Positions 20,818 to 32,111 of a stretch of DNA of 64,000 nucleotides are shown here, piece after piece. The position numbers were made by a program, and so were the translations under genes. The stretch's first letter is position 1, and every line of letters starts with the position of its first letter. Origin of the DNA: Flavobacteriales bacterium (lineage in GTDB: Bacteria > Bacteroidota > Bacteroidia > Flavobacteriales_D > CAJJDF01); contig JABAYJ010000004.1 of NCBI GenBank assembly GCA_018609055.1, positions 62,001 to 126,000 of the forward strand, written 5' to 3'. The notes beneath the pieces are model-generated. The model ran no database searches. It was not told where the DNA came from and worked only from the letters and a program-made list of their open reading frames with translations.

Positions 20818-21750
20818 TTATTTAATTTGCAAATAAGATACACCTGAAGAGGTCAAATTTACTCTTTTATTTGATTCTTTTTGAAAATAAAAGTCAATCT
20901 TACCCAAATTGATACCAGCCCACCCTACTTGGTTTACAAGTACTTTTTTACCGTCTTTGTTTTTAAATTCCTTAGCGGTTTCTAAAAAAGTATGAGTATG
21001 CCCTCCTAGTATTAAATCGATACCCGAAGTAGAAGTAGCCAAAGTGCTATCAGACAGCTTTTTTTCTTGATATGAAAAGCCTAAATGAGACAAACAAACG
21101 ATTAAATCGCAAGAGTGATTTTTTTTCAAAATCGAAACCATCTCTTCTGCTTTTTTAATTGGATCTTGGTAAACTGTATCTCCATAAAGTTTTTTATCAA
21201 CAAGTCCATCCAGTTTTATCCCTAATCCAAATACACCTATTTTTATTCCGCTTTTTTCAAAAACCTTGAATGGTATGGTGTGATTTTTAAGAATTGTATT
21301 CGAAAAATCGTAGTTAGAACATATAAATGGAAAATTAGCATTTGGTTTTACTTCCAAAAAACCATCCATTCCATTATCAAAATCGTGATTTCCCATTGTA
21401 GAGGCATCATACCCCATTTGACTCATAAGTTTCAACTCCAATTCACCACCAAACTCGTTAAAATAAGGTGTTCCCTGAAAAATATCACCACAATCAAAAA
21501 GTAGAATATTACTGTTTTCCTTCCTTAATTTCTGAATTAAATTAAACCGATTTTGAACTCCGCCTTTGCCAGCATAGCGTTTATGATTAGTAGGAAATGG
21601 CTCAACATGGCTGTGAACATCATTCGTATGAAGAATAGTCAATTTAGTCATACGACCTTTCTCAACCATACTCTCGGCAAAAGAATTGGTAGTAGCCAAA
21701 ACTCCAGCAGCTATTAACGATTGTTGTAAAAAATCTCTTCTAGTTGACAT
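20818..21750 (-). CDS. Metallophosphatase, N-terminal half of 5'-nucleotidase family, twin-arginine leader
   Basis: MSTRRDFLQQSLIAAGVLA Tat-like leader; LTILHTNDVHSHVEP, MGNHDFDNGMDG, LILGGHTHTF motifs. Confidence 0.9.
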   Translation of the reverse strand: MSTRRDFLQQSLIAAGVLATTNSFAESMVEKGRMTKLTILHTNDVHSHVEPFPTNHKRYAGKGGVQNRFNLIQKLRKENSNILLFDCGDIFQGTPYFNEFGGELELKLMSQMGYDASTMGNHDFDNGMDGFLEVKPNANFPFICSNYDFSNTILKNHTIPFKVFEKSGIKIGVFGLGIKLDGLVDKKLYGDTVYQDPIKKAEEMVSILKKNHSCDLIVCLSHLGFSYQEKKLSDSTLATSTSGIDLILGGHTHTFLETAKEFKNKDGKKVLVNQVGWAGINLGKIDFYFQKESNKRVNLTSSGVSYLQIK

Positions 21751-22525
21751 ACATTATTCTTTTATCAAGGTTAGAAGTTAAAGCCTTTCCTTTTTTAGTT
21801 TCTCGCTCACAATGAACCAACATTGCATCCCTTAACTTAATTCCTAGTTTTTCATAACTAACAGGATTTAAGAAAAAAGACATGTTATCACCACCATTTG
21901 CTAGATAATCTGACGTTATAACACGGTAATTCCTCCCTTTTAAAGGAACAGAATCTATTAATACATTAACAGGAAGTTGTTCCTTTATATATAACTCAAT
22001 ATTACTAGAGACAGGAACTCCTTGTTTGCGGTTTCCCTCCTTCACTGTTTTTGCTGCAATAAATCTAAATAACTCAGCTGTTTTCTCTGGAGATAAGGTA
22101 ATTACAACCAACTCGTTTTCGAAAGGCATTATCTCAAATATCTTTCTCCTTGTCACTTCTCCTTCAGGTAAAAAAGTTCTTAATCCACCATTATTTAATA
22201 AACTAAAGTCAGCTTCAAATTCACTAACTTCCTTGTAATGTTCATTCCCAATTTCTAAAGATAAATCGCAAGCCCAATTACCTAACAACCCTTGTGGAGA
22301 ACCTGTAGACATTTCCATATCAGAAATGGCAATCACCTCATTCATAGTTGAATCAAGAGAGTTTTTATATGGAGCAACCATATCTATTAATTCGGAATTA
22401 TCAGAATCTAAATCAGTAACACCAACTGAAACCCCTTCAGATTTTTGAAGTTGATAAACTCCACAACTCACAAGCAAACTTACGAAAACTGATATTAAAA
22501 AAACCTTCTTCATATTAATATTCAA
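21740..22525 (-). CDS. 5'-nucleotidase C-terminal domain lipoprotein
   Basis: Lipobox VSLLVSCG; 5_nucleotid_C-like FSLLNNGGLRTFLPEGEVTRRKIFEIMPFENELVVITL, TSDYLANGGDNMSFF. Confidence 0.88.
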   Translation of the reverse strand: MNINMKKVFLISVFVSLLVSCGVYQLQKSEGVSVGVTDLDSDNSELIDMVAPYKNSLDSTMNEVIAISDMEMSTGSPQGLLGNWACDLSLEIGNEHYKEVSEFEADFSLLNNGGLRTFLPEGEVTRRKIFEIMPFENELVVITLSPEKTAELFRFIAAKTVKEGNRKQGVPVSSNIELYIKEQLPVNVLIDSVPLKGRNYRVITSDYLANGGDNMSFFLNPVSYEKLGIKLRDAMLVHCERETKKGKALTSNLDKRIMYVN

Positions 22526-24509
22526 TTAACTCTTTAAGAGTAGTCGCTAATTTTTCTATTGGTAAAAAATTCTGTTCCAAATCAGCTGCAAATGGCACTG
22601 GTGTGTCTAAACTTCCAACTCTTCTAATTGGTGCATCTAATTTTTCGAAACAGTTTTCATTAATTAAAGTAGTTAACTCCGCTCCTATTCCACCAGTAGT
22701 GTTTGCTTCATGCAATACAATTACTTTACCCGTTTTGTTTACAGACTTATAAATTGTTTTAGTATCTAATGGACTTAAAGTTCTTAAATCAACAATTTCT
22801 ATTGAAATATTTTCATTTTGTTCCTGAAGTGTTTTTGCCCAATGTACTCCCATTCCGTAGGTAATAATTGAAACATCAGTTCCTTCTTTTACTACATTAC
22901 CTTTTCCTAATTCAATAGTAAAATAATCTTCTTCTACCTCTTCATTAGTAGAACGATACAATGCTTTATGCTCAAAAAACAAAACTGGATTAGGATCTTC
23001 AAAAGCGGCCAAAAGCAATCCTTTAGCTTCTCTAGGGGAAGATGGATAAACAATTTTTAACCCGGGAGTATGAAAAAACCACCCCTCGGTACTTTGCGAG
23101 TGAAATGGCCCTGCAGCAACACCTGCTCCAGTTGGCATACGAACAACCACATCAGCATTTTGCCCCCATCTATAATGGATTTTTGCCAGGTTATTTACAA
23201 TCTGATTAAATCCAACTGTTACAAAATCAGAAAACTGCATTTCCATCATAGCCTTGTAACCATTGATGCACAAACCAAGTGCAGCTCCAACAATCGCAGA
23301 TTCACATAAGGGCGTATTTCTTACTCTTTCAGAACCAAATTGATCTAAAAAACCATCTGTAGCTTTAAAAACTCCGCCATAATCAGCAATATCTTGCCCC
23401 ATCAACACTAGATTATCAAGCCTTTCCATTGCCAATTTCATAGCATTAGAAACAGCATCAATCAATCTCATCTCTTTAGTATTTCCTTTTGGTGGAGTAA
23501 TTTCAAGTTCAAAAGGAGAAAACATATCAGCCAACTCAACTTCAGTATTAGGAATGATTTTTTCAGCTTTAGTTGCTCTTTCAAATGCCTCAGCTACTTC
23601 TTGAGTAATCGTAATTTTCATTTCTTCAGCAATCTCTTTTTCTAACTGCCCCGAATCTATTAAATACTGCTCATAAAGTTGAACTGGATCTTTTTCTTCC
23701 CATTTTTCAATTAATCCTTCTGGATAATATTTTGTTCCAGATGCTTCTTCATGCCCTCTTCTTCTAAAAGTCATGCACTCAACTAAATATGGCTGAGGAT
23801 TTTCTTCTATTTTCTTTTTAATGTTAGAAATGTTCTCGTACACTTCAATTATATTATTACCATCTACTTGCACAGCTTCCATTCCGTAACCAATTCCTTT
23901 ATCTATAAATTGTTTACAAGCAAATTGCTGATTAGAAGGTGTTGACAAACCCCATTGATTGTTTTCAATAACAAAAATCACTGGTAATTTCCATACTGCA
24001 GCAACATTTAATGCCTCATGAAAATCACCTTCACTAGCTCCACCATCTCCAGAAAAAACTAAAGTAGTCTTGTTATTTTTCTTTAGTAAATTACCTAAAG
24101 CAATTCCATCTGCGATTCCTAATTGTGGTCCCAAATGAGATATCATTCCCACAATATTATGCTCTTTTGAACCAAAGTGAAAAGAACGATCACGTCCTTT
24201 TGTAAACCCACCTTCTTTTCCCTGAAACTGTAAGAAAAGTTGCTCAAAAGCAATATTTCTAGAAGTAAAAACCCCTAAATTCCTGTGCATAGGAAGAATA
24301 AATTCATCTTCATCCATAGCCATGGTACAACCAACAGATATTGCTTCTTGTCCAATCCCAGAAAACCATTTAGATATTTTCCCCTGACGAAGATAAATCA
24401 GCATTTTTTCTTCAATAAGTCTCGGAGTAAGCAAAGCACGGTATAATTCGAGCTGAGTCTTTTTTGATAATCGGGTGGTGAAATCCATAGAATGTGTAAT
24501 AATTATCAA
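22515..24509 (-). CDS. Fused 2-oxoacid (branched-chain) dehydrogenase E1 alpha/beta subunit
   Basis: Alpha half with TPP motif SGDGGASEGDFHEALNVAAVWKLPVIFVIENN; beta half with MGQDIADYGGVFKATDGF and C-terminal transketolase domain. Confidence 0.94.
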   Translation of the reverse strand: MIIITHSMDFTTRLSKKTQLELYRALLTPRLIEEKMLIYLRQGKISKWFSGIGQEAISVGCTMAMDEDEFILPMHRNLGVFTSRNIAFEQLFLQFQGKEGGFTKGRDRSFHFGSKEHNIVGMISHLGPQLGIADGIALGNLLKKNNKTTLVFSGDGGASEGDFHEALNVAAVWKLPVIFVIENNQWGLSTPSNQQFACKQFIDKGIGYGMEAVQVDGNNIIEVYENISNIKKKIEENPQPYLVECMTFRRRGHEEASGTKYYPEGLIEKWEEKDPVQLYEQYLIDSGQLEKEIAEEMKITITQEVAEAFERATKAEKIIPNTEVELADMFSPFELEITPPKGNTKEMRLIDAVSNAMKLAMERLDNLVLMGQDIADYGGVFKATDGFLDQFGSERVRNTPLCESAIVGAALGLCINGYKAMMEMQFSDFVTVGFNQIVNNLAKIHYRWGQNADVVVRMPTGAGVAAGPFHSQSTEGWFFHTPGLKIVYPSSPREAKGLLLAAFEDPNPVLFFEHKALYRSTNEEVEEDYFTIELGKGNVVKEGTDVSIITYGMGVHWAKTLQEQNENISIEIVDLRTLSPLDTKTIYKSVNKTGKVIVLHEANTTGGIGAELTTLINENCFEKLDAPIRRVGSLDTPVPFAADLEQNFLPIEKLATTLKELIEY

Positions 24510-24588
24510 AGTTAAAAGGGTTTGTGAAAAATGACCGATAATTCAAAAAAAATATTGCCAAAATTTTAAAATTACTGTACTTTTAAAT

Positions 24589-24936
24589 GTGATGACTGAG
24601 CTAGAAAACTTTTACAACAACTTATCCGAACCCAATAAGGGCTGTTTTCTGTATATAAGAAAATTAATATTGGATCATCATCCTGTCTTTACTGAACATT
24701 GGAAATGGAAACTGCCTTTTTTCAGTTACCAAGGCAAACCTTTTTGTTATATTTGGAAAGACAAGAAAACAACAATTCCTTACCTTACATTTGTAAGAAG
24801 TTTGAATATAAACCGACCTGAATTAGAGCTAGGAACAAGAAAACAAATGAAAGCTTTAACAATAAATCCCAATGAAGACATTGACGTTTTTTTGATAAAA
24901 GAAATCATTGATGAATCATTAACTTATTTCAACTAA
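24589..24936 (+). CDS. DUF1801-like domain protein
   Basis: Small YdhG/DUF1801-like protein; four-base overlap with bshC-like gene. Confidence 0.65.
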   Translation: MMTELENFYNNLSEPNKGCFLYIRKLILDHHPVFTEHWKWKLPFFSYQGKPFCYIWKDKKTTIPYLTFVRSLNINRPELELGTRKQMKALTINPNEDIDVFLIKEIIDESLTYFN

Positions 24937-26486
24937 TGAAAAAAATTGGATTAAATAAAATTCCATTATTATCTAAAATCGCTAATGACTACCTGTTTAA
25001 TTCAGAGAGCTTTAGTGAGTTTATTTCTGCTACACCAGATTTATCTAGTTTTGAATCTAGAATAAAAACTAGACAATCGATTAATAGAGATGTATTAGTT
25101 GAAGAGCTTTTGATTCAGAACAAAAAAGCTCCTAAAAAAGCTATTAATAATATTGAATTATTAAGAAAAGAAACAACTTTTACGGTTACAACAGGACATC
25201 AAATTTGTTTGTTTACCGGCCCTTTGTATTCTATATATAAAATAATTTCAACTCTTAATTTAACTAAGAGTCTTAAGCAAAAATGTCCTGAACACGATTT
25301 TGTTCCAGTATTTTGGATGGCAACCGAAGATCATGATTTTGAAGAAATAAATCATGTGAATATTTTTGATAAAAAAATCACTTGGAACACAAACCAATCA
25401 GGACCTGTAGGAAGATTTTCTACTACAGATATGATTCCCTTCTTAGAAGAAATTGAAGAAACGATTGGAAGTGAATTATCTAGAACATTAATTAATTTTT
25501 ATAAATCTTCTTCTAATTTAGCTATTGCACACAACAAAATGATTAACCATTTATTTGGCGAAGAAGGTGTTGTTGTAATTGATGCAGATTCTGAGAAGTT
25601 GAAAAGAGAAATGATCTCTATTTTTAAAAATGAATTGACTAAGCAAAATACTTTTGAAAAGGTAGAGGAACAAAGTGAAAAATTACTAACAAAAGGATTC
25701 GGGAAGCAAGTTACTCCAAGAGAAATAAACTTATTCTACCAAAAAGATGGATTAAGAGAACGAATTACTGAGGAAGATAAGTCTTATCAAATACTTAATA
25801 CTGAACTTGTTTTTACCCAAGAAGAAATACTAGAAGAGTTAGACAAACACCCTGAAAGATTTAGTCCAAACGTAGTTATGAGGCCAATTTATCAGGAGAA
25901 AATCCTCCCTAATTTGGCTTACATTGGAGGGCCTGGAGAATTAGCTTATTGGTTCCAATTAAAATCTGCCTTTGAAGTTAACTCAATAGATTTCCCAATA
26001 TTAGTATTGAGAAATATGGCTTTGATTGTTAAAGAAAATATCTCGAAGAAAATAAATCAACTTCCTTTTATGCTGGAAGACTATTTTAGACCACAGTTCG
26101 AATTAGAAAACGATTATATAAAGCAAGTATCAGAAATTTCATTTGAAGATGAAATTGCAAACCTTGAAGAAGTATTTGCAATAACTAAAGAAAAGGCAGT
26201 AGAAGTAGACTTTAGCTTAGAAAGGACTGTAATTGCTGAGCTTAAGCGAGCTCAAAACTCTATCAATAAAATAAAAAAGAAGGTAACTAAAGCCGAAAAG
26301 AAAAAGCATGAAGTTGCTATTAATAGAATCGATTCAATAAAAGAAGCTTTTTTTCCTGGAGGTACTTTTCAAGAAAGAAAACTAAATATACTAGAGTTTT
26401 ATCAGCCTGATTTAATTAAAAATTTGATTCAAGATTTGAATTCATTAGAAGATAACCTTACCTTACTAGAAGTACAAAATCAATAA
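24936..26486 (+). CDS. bshC: Bacillithiol biosynthesis cysteine-adding enzyme BshC
   Basis: TVTTGHQICLFTGPLYSIYKIISTLNL, PVFWMATEDHDFEEI, YIGGPGELAYW. Confidence 0.96.
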   Translation: MKKIGLNKIPLLSKIANDYLFNSESFSEFISATPDLSSFESRIKTRQSINRDVLVEELLIQNKKAPKKAINNIELLRKETTFTVTTGHQICLFTGPLYSIYKIISTLNLTKSLKQKCPEHDFVPVFWMATEDHDFEEINHVNIFDKKITWNTNQSGPVGRFSTTDMIPFLEEIEETIGSELSRTLINFYKSSSNLAIAHNKMINHLFGEEGVVVIDADSEKLKREMISIFKNELTKQNTFEKVEEQSEKLLTKGFGKQVTPREINLFYQKDGLRERITEEDKSYQILNTELVFTQEEILEELDKHPERFSPNVVMRPIYQEKILPNLAYIGGPGELAYWFQLKSAFEVNSIDFPILVLRNMALIVKENISKKINQLPFMLEDYFRPQFELENDYIKQVSEISFEDEIANLEEVFAITKEKAVEVDFSLERTVIAELKRAQNSINKIKKKVTKAEKKKHEVAINRIDSIKEAFFPGGTFQERKLNILEFYQPDLIKNLIQDLNSLEDNLTLLEVQNQ

Positions 26487-26489
26487 ACT

Positions 26490-27032
26490 TTGAGAACCAA
26501 TAAATTAGTTTTAAAATATATAGAGTTATCCAATCTTAAAGGAAACTTATTGGATAAGATTAAAGACTTATCTACTGCTGAGCTAAATCACAAATTCTCT
26601 GAAAGCGAATGGTGTATCACTCAAGTTATCGATCATTTAGTAGAGTCGGAAACTGGAATAAACAAATACATTAATTTTCGTCTTAAAAATATTAATGAGC
26701 AACCTAGTGTTGGATTAACAAACTACATTAAAAGCAAGGTTCTAAATAAAAAATTAAAGTCCGAAGAGAAATTTAAAGTTCCATCAGGATTATCTCAGCC
26801 AGAAGCAGGTGCTGACTTTGAGCAGCTAAAAGAAAAATGGGATGATTCACGAATGTTTTTAATAAAAACTGTAGAAACATTTCCAAAGGATAAAATGAAC
26901 AAAGCAGTCTTTATGCACCCAAGAGCTGGACTTTTGAATATGAATCATACCATGTCATTTTTCATAAACCACCTTAAGCACCATATCCCTCAAGTAGATT
27001 CTTTACTTCTTAGGTTAGAGAATCAAAAATAA
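26490..27032 (+). CDS. DinB family protein
   Basis: WCITQVIDHLVESETG and FFINHLKHHIPQVDSL motifs; TTG start. Confidence 0.85.
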   Translation: MRTNKLVLKYIELSNLKGNLLDKIKDLSTAELNHKFSESEWCITQVIDHLVESETGINKYINFRLKNINEQPSVGLTNYIKSKVLNKKLKSEEKFKVPSGLSQPEAGADFEQLKEKWDDSRMFLIKTVETFPKDKMNKAVFMHPRAGLLNMNHTMSFFINHLKHHIPQVDSLLLRLENQK

Positions 27033-27106
27033 ATCAGAAACTGTTCCGTTTACCCTTTTCAATAAAGGTTTATCGAAGTTAACTCCAATAAAATCCCCTT
27101 AATTGT

Positions 27107-27124
27107 TAATTTTGAATTCAAAAT
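27107..27124 (+). promoter_or_regulatory. Candidate TAnnTTTG promoter overlapping a 16-bp palindrome upstream of a TonB-dependent receptor
   Basis: TAATTTTG (27107-27114) within ATTTTGAATTCAAAAT (27109-27124). Confidence 0.45.
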
Positions 27125-27175
27125 CATAGCCAAAAAAGTGAATTACATCTTAAATCCAAACATTTCTGATAACTA

Positions 27176-29833
27176 ATGAAGAATCTATTTTTCATATTAT
27201 TAGTATTGATGCCTTTTTTAGGACTTACCCAAAATGCTACAATAAAAGGTATGCTTGTTGACGAACTTGGAATTAGAGTTGCAGATGCAAACATTGTAGT
27301 AGAAGGAACAGAAATAAAATCGTTTACTGATAAAAATGGAAAATTCGATTTTTTTGTTCCGGCAAACACACCAGTAACGTTAGTTTTTAGTCATATTACT
27401 TACAAAAAGAAAAAACTTACTTATTTACTATCTGAAGGACAAGTAAAAGTCATTTATCCAGTATTTAAGTACCGAGTTCTACCTGAGTTCACTGTTACGA
27501 CTAAAAGAACAGATGAAACGATAGAAACTTTGATAAATATTAAAGGGGTAGAAATCCCCTCAATAGGAAATTTCGAATCAAGATTAGGTTCAGAGATGGG
27601 AGTAACCATGAATAACGAGTTAAGTTCTGGGTATAATGTTAGAGGTGGAAACTTTGAAGAAAACCTTATTTACGTAAATGGAATAGAAATCTATAGACCA
27701 TTCCTAGCTAGTTCAGGACAACAAGAAGGACTTAGTTTCATCAACTCCAATATGGTGGAGGATATTCAGTTTTCTGCTGGTGGTTTTCAAGCTCGATATG
27801 GAGATAAACTATCTTCAGTATTAGACGTTACTTATAAAAAACCAACTGAAACAGGTGGTTCAGTAACATTAAGTATGTTAGGAGCAAATCTTCATTTCGA
27901 AGGAATATCCGAGAATTTTTTATGGACTCATGTTACTGCAGCTCGTTTCCAAAGTAATAGATATGTATTTGGAGCATTAGACACAAAAGGAGAATACCAA
28001 CCTCTTTTTGGTGATTTACAAACCTACCTTACTTACACACCTTCTGAACATTGGGAACATTCATTCTTGGGAAATTTCGCACTTAACAGATACCAAGTTG
28101 TACCACAAAATAGAGAAACTAGTTTTGGTTCAATTAATCAAGCATTAAGGTTCACAGTCTTTTTTGATGGTAGTGAATTAACACAATACCAAACATTTAC
28201 AGGAGCATTCTCGAGTAAATACACGCCAAATGATTCTACCGAACTAAAATTTATTGCTTCTGCTTTCAACACTTACCAAGAAGAAATATTTGATGTAGAA
28301 GGACAATATTTTCTTGATGAATTGGAAAGAGATCCAGGAAAAGAAAATTTTGGTGACGTAGCATTTAACTTAGGGGTTGGTGGTTTTCTTCGTCATGCCC
28401 GAAACACTTTAGACGCAACAGTAACAACAATTGCTCACAAAGGTGTAAGAAGAAACGGAAACAAAACATTACAATGGGGTGGAAAAGCCCAATATGACAT
28501 AATTAACGACAATCTTAAAGAATGGGATTTTACTGATAGCACTGGCTTTATAGCCCCAAGACCTTCAGATTCTGTTGGATACAGAGATTCTAGCACTCAG
28601 GCATATCAAAACTTAGGTTTTAATAATGTTGTAAGAGCTAAAAACAGAGTTGCAACAGGAAGACTGTCTGGATACATCCAAAATACTTGGAGAAACAACT
28701 CAAAAACAAGCTACCATCTAGCAAAAACTATCCAACTAAAAGACAAACTCATAACAATTGACACTACACTTTCTGGATACAAATCATTAATATACACTGC
28801 AGGAGTTAGAGCCAATTTTTGGACTTTTAATAACGAAGTAATAGTTAGCCCAAGGCTTTCTTTAAAATATCGTCCTTTGTTATATCACATATCGGATTCT
28901 GGAGAAATTACAAGACGAAATCTGGCATTAAGAGTAGCTACTGGGGTATATCAGCAGCCTGCTTTTTACCGAGAATACAGAAGACTTGATGGGAGTTTAA
29001 ATCAAAATATCCAAGCCCAAAGGTCTATTCATTTAATATTAGGAGCAGATTATATTTTTAATAAATGGGGAAGAGATTTTAAACTTACTTCAGAAGTATA
29101 TGTAAAATATATGGACAGGGTTATTCCTTATGATGTAGACAATGTAAGGATAAGATATTCTGCAAATAATGATGCGACAGCATATTCCACTGGAATTGAT
29201 TTAAAATTAAACGGGAGATTTATTGAAGACTTGGAATCTTGGGGTACAATTTCTGTTATGCAAACTAGAGTTAACTTAGGAAATGATGTTTATCACACTT
29301 ATTTAAATTCTGATGGAGACACAATAATCCCTGGTTTCACAAACAATAGTGTTGCTGTAGACTCACTAGCTTATTATCCTGGATTTTTACCTCGACCAAC
29401 AGACCAAAGAGTTTCATTTGGATTATTTTTTCAAGACAAAATGCCAAAAACTTGGAATACCGAAAAAGTTAAATGGGATAAATTTAAAATAAACTTAAGT
29501 TTTATTTACAACACTGGTTTTTCATATTTAAAAAAATCTCAGTTAACAGATCCTGCATATCAAAACAATTCATTTATACCAAGAACACCTAGATACTTAA
29601 GAGTGGATGCTGGATTCATAAAAGACTTTATATCTGAAGATTATAAAGCCAAAGAAGGATCAAGATTCCAAAATATAGAGCAGTTCTCTATCAGTTTAGA
29701 AGTATTTAATTTGCTAGGAATTGATAATACTGTTTCCTATAATTTTGTTCAGGCAACCAATGGACGACAGTACGCAATACCAAATAGACTAACTTCCAGA
29801 GTTATAAATATAAAGCTAATAGCAATATTTTAG
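27176..29833 (+). CDS. TonB-dependent receptor
   Basis: Carboxypeptidase-like N-terminal domain, plug SSGYNVRGGNFEENLIYVNGIEIYRP, FSAGGFQARYGDKLSSVLDVTYK. Confidence 0.94.
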   Translation: MKNLFFILLVLMPFLGLTQNATIKGMLVDELGIRVADANIVVEGTEIKSFTDKNGKFDFFVPANTPVTLVFSHITYKKKKLTYLLSEGQVKVIYPVFKYRVLPEFTVTTKRTDETIETLINIKGVEIPSIGNFESRLGSEMGVTMNNELSSGYNVRGGNFEENLIYVNGIEIYRPFLASSGQQEGLSFINSNMVEDIQFSAGGFQARYGDKLSSVLDVTYKKPTETGGSVTLSMLGANLHFEGISENFLWTHVTAARFQSNRYVFGALDTKGEYQPLFGDLQTYLTYTPSEHWEHSFLGNFALNRYQVVPQNRETSFGSINQALRFTVFFDGSELTQYQTFTGAFSSKYTPNDSTELKFIASAFNTYQEEIFDVEGQYFLDELERDPGKENFGDVAFNLGVGGFLRHARNTLDATVTTIAHKGVRRNGNKTLQWGGKAQYDIINDNLKEWDFTDSTGFIAPRPSDSVGYRDSSTQAYQNLGFNNVVRAKNRVATGRLSGYIQNTWRNNSKTSYHLAKTIQLKDKLITIDTTLSGYKSLIYTAGVRANFWTFNNEVIVSPRLSLKYRPLLYHISDSGEITRRNLALRVATGVYQQPAFYREYRRLDGSLNQNIQAQRSIHLILGADYIFNKWGRDFKLTSEVYVKYMDRVIPYDVDNVRIRYSANNDATAYSTGIDLKLNGRFIEDLESWGTISVMQTRVNLGNDVYHTYLNSDGDTIIPGFTNNSVAVDSLAYYPGFLPRPTDQRVSFGLFFQDKMPKTWNTEKVKWDKFKINLSFIYNTGFSYLKKSQLTDPAYQNNSFIPRTPRYLRVDAGFIKDFISEDYKAKEGSRFQNIEQFSISLEVFNLLGIDNTVSYNFVQATNGRQYAIPNRLTSRVINIKLIAIF

Positions 29834-29951
29834 AATAAAGTTTTGTAACCAAACCAACTTTATTAGTTCTAGAATTAGCGAATTAAATTTTTAATAAAGA
29901 AAATTATTGCTATTTTCGTCAGTATTACTTTAAATAAATAAAAACATTTTC

Positions 29952-31982
29952 ATGAAGAAAATTAATATCCTACTTGCCTTTTTACTAATGTTTACAGTCT
30001 CTGTAACAGCTCAAAAAGCTAAAAAAGACTTTTATAGCAAAAACACAAAACTTGCTGAAAAAGCTTTTGATGAAGACAAATATCAAGAAGCAATACTGCT
30101 GTTTGATAAAGCTTACAAAAAAGCCAAAACATCTAAAGACAAAGGGTTTATCACCTATCACTTAGCACTTTGTTATGAATATACTAGAGAAAATAAAAAG
30201 GCTAAACAATATTTTGAACGTGCTTTAAGATTAAAGTATGACGACAAACAACCAGATATTTTCACAAGACTAGCAGGAATGCAAATGCAAGATGGAGAAT
30301 ATAAAGACGCAAGAAAGAACTATGAATTGGCCTTGAAAAAAGATTCAAAGGATGAACTTGCAAAAAAAGGATTACAATCATGTAAAGAAGTAAATAAGAT
30401 TTTAGCTAACCCTACAAAACACAAGGTAGAGGTTGTAAAAGAATTGAGCTCAGAAGAATATGATTGGTCTATGTCTCAATTTGATAAAAGAGGAACTCAA
30501 TATATCTTTTCTTCTACAAGAAAAGCATCTACAGGTAGTGAAGCTGAGCCAATCATGGGACAGGAAAGAGCTGATTTGTATGTAACAACAATGGACAGAC
30601 AAGGAAACTTTGGAGAACCTACTTCAGTAGGTGAATCTGTAAACACTAAACAACACGAAGCTTCTGCGGTACTCTACAATAGTGGTAATAGCATGTTTTT
30701 TACTAGATGTAATGCTGAAAAAAACAAAAATATTGGTTGTAAAATATTTACAGTAAACAAAAAGGGGAAAAAATGGTCTACTCCAGAAGAATTACCTTTA
30801 GTAGATAGTTTATTTATGACAGCTGCTCACCCTGCAACAGATAGAAAAGGAACTTTTATTATTTTCGCTTCTGATATGCCCGGAGGGCTAGGAGGTAAAG
30901 ATCTTTGGATTTCCGAGTACAACAAAAGAGAAAAAAGTTGGGGAACACCAAGAAACTTAGGTTCTAAGATTAACACTGCAGGAGATGAAAAATTCCCTAC
31001 AATAGGATCAGACGGTACTTTGTATTATTCTTCGGATGGACTTGTAGGATTAGGAGGATTAGACATGTATAGTGCAAAAGCTATAAAAGGTGTACTTAAA
31101 AAATGGGATACTCCAACAAATATGGGGACACCACTTAACTCATCTAAAGATGATCACGGTATTATCTTTAACTCTGCTAATCCAAACTCAGGTTATTTCT
31201 CTTCTTCTAGATTAGGGAAAAATGAAATGGATCTTTATTCTGATATCTTTTCGTTTGATTTACCTGGTTGTGCACTTACACTAAAAGGTAGAGTAAGAGA
31301 TCAAGATTCTCTTACACCACTTGCAGGAGCAACAGTAACTTTAACTGGTTCTGATGGAAGTACTGCAACTATTAAAACTGATTCGGAAGGTAACTTTGAA
31401 TTTGGTAAAAAAGGAAAAGGAAGATACATTAACAAAGGAGTTAACTATAACTTAGTTTTTGAAGCTGAAAACCACCTGAACAAAAAAACTAAGAGAGTAG
31501 TATCTGAAGATTATTGTAATGAAACTTTTTACGAAGACATTAAACTACTTTGCTTTAACTGTAAGCCAATTCTTATGCCCGAGGTACAATATGTATTTGG
31601 AACCGCAGAATTAACTGTAAATTCAACTATAAACTCACAAGATTCACTATTATTTTTATATAATGTAATGGTCGACAACCCTACTATTAGAGTACAATTA
31701 GAAGCTCATACAGATTGTAGAGGTAGTGATGCTGCTAACCAAGCTTTATCACAAAGAAGAGCACAAGCTTGTGTAGATTACTTAATTAGTAAAGGAATTG
31801 ACAGAAGTAGATTAGTTGCAAGAGGTTTTGGAGAATCTCAATCAAGAGTAATTGAAGAAAATGGAGCAGAAAAAACTTTAAGTTGTGATATGATTACAGC
31901 ACTTAAAACATCAAATCCTGCAGCTTTTGACAGATACCATCAATTAAATAGAAGAACAACTTTCTCTGTGATTGAAGATTAG
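29952..31982 (+). CDS. OmpA family protein with TPR and PD40 repeats
   Basis: TPR-like N-terminus, PD40 repeats ([29 protein letters not shown]), C-terminal OmpA domain [33 protein letters not shown]. Confidence 0.93.
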   Translation: MKKINILLAFLLMFTVSVTAQKAKKDFYSKNTKLAEKAFDEDKYQEAILLFDKAYKKAKTSKDKGFITYHLALCYEYTRENKKAKQYFERALRLKYDDKQPDIFTRLAGMQMQDGEYKDARKNYELALKKDSKDELAKKGLQSCKEVNKILANPTKHKVEVVKELSSEEYDWSMSQFDKRGTQYIFSSTRKASTGSEAEPIMGQERADLYVTTMDRQGNFGEPTSVGESVNTKQHEASAVLYNSGNSMFFTRCNAEKNKNIGCKIFTVNKKGKKWSTPEELPLVDSLFMTAAHPATDRKGTFIIFASDMPGGLGGKDLWISEYNKREKSWGTPRNLGSKINTAGDEKFPTIGSDGTLYYSSDGLVGLGGLDMYSAKAIKGVLKKWDTPTNMGTPLNSSKDDHGIIFNSANPNSGYFSSSRLGKNEMDLYSDIFSFDLPGCALTLKGRVRDQDSLTPLAGATVTLTGSDGSTATIKTDSEGNFEFGKKGKGRYINKGVNYNLVFEAENHLNKKTKRVVSEDYCNETFYEDIKLLCFNCKPILMPEVQYVFGTAELTVNSTINSQDSLLFLYNVMVDNPTIRVQLEAHTDCRGSDAANQALSQRRAQACVDYLISKGIDRSRLVARGFGESQSRVIEENGAEKTLSCDMITALKTSNPAAFDRYHQLNRRTTFSVIED

Positions 31983-32001
31983 ATAAAATAAATTGATTTT
32001 G

Positions 32002-32036
32002 AAGCATCCCGAACTATAGTTTGGGATGCTTTTTTA
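32002..32036 (+). terminator. Intrinsic terminator downstream of OmpA-family gene
   Basis: AAGCATCCCGAACT-AT-AGTTTGGGATGCTTTTTT. Confidence 0.85.
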
Positions 32037-32075
32037 TTTATATAAACTGAGAGAAAAGGATTCCCGAATTATCCG

Positions 32076-32083
32076 TACTTTTG
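32076..32083 (+). promoter_or_regulatory. Bacteroidetes -7 element TACTTTTG
   Basis: TAnnTTTG match 29 bp before the purM-like ATG. Confidence 0.5.
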
Positions 32084-32111
32084 TATAGATTTAAACCACT
32101 GAACCAAGAGA

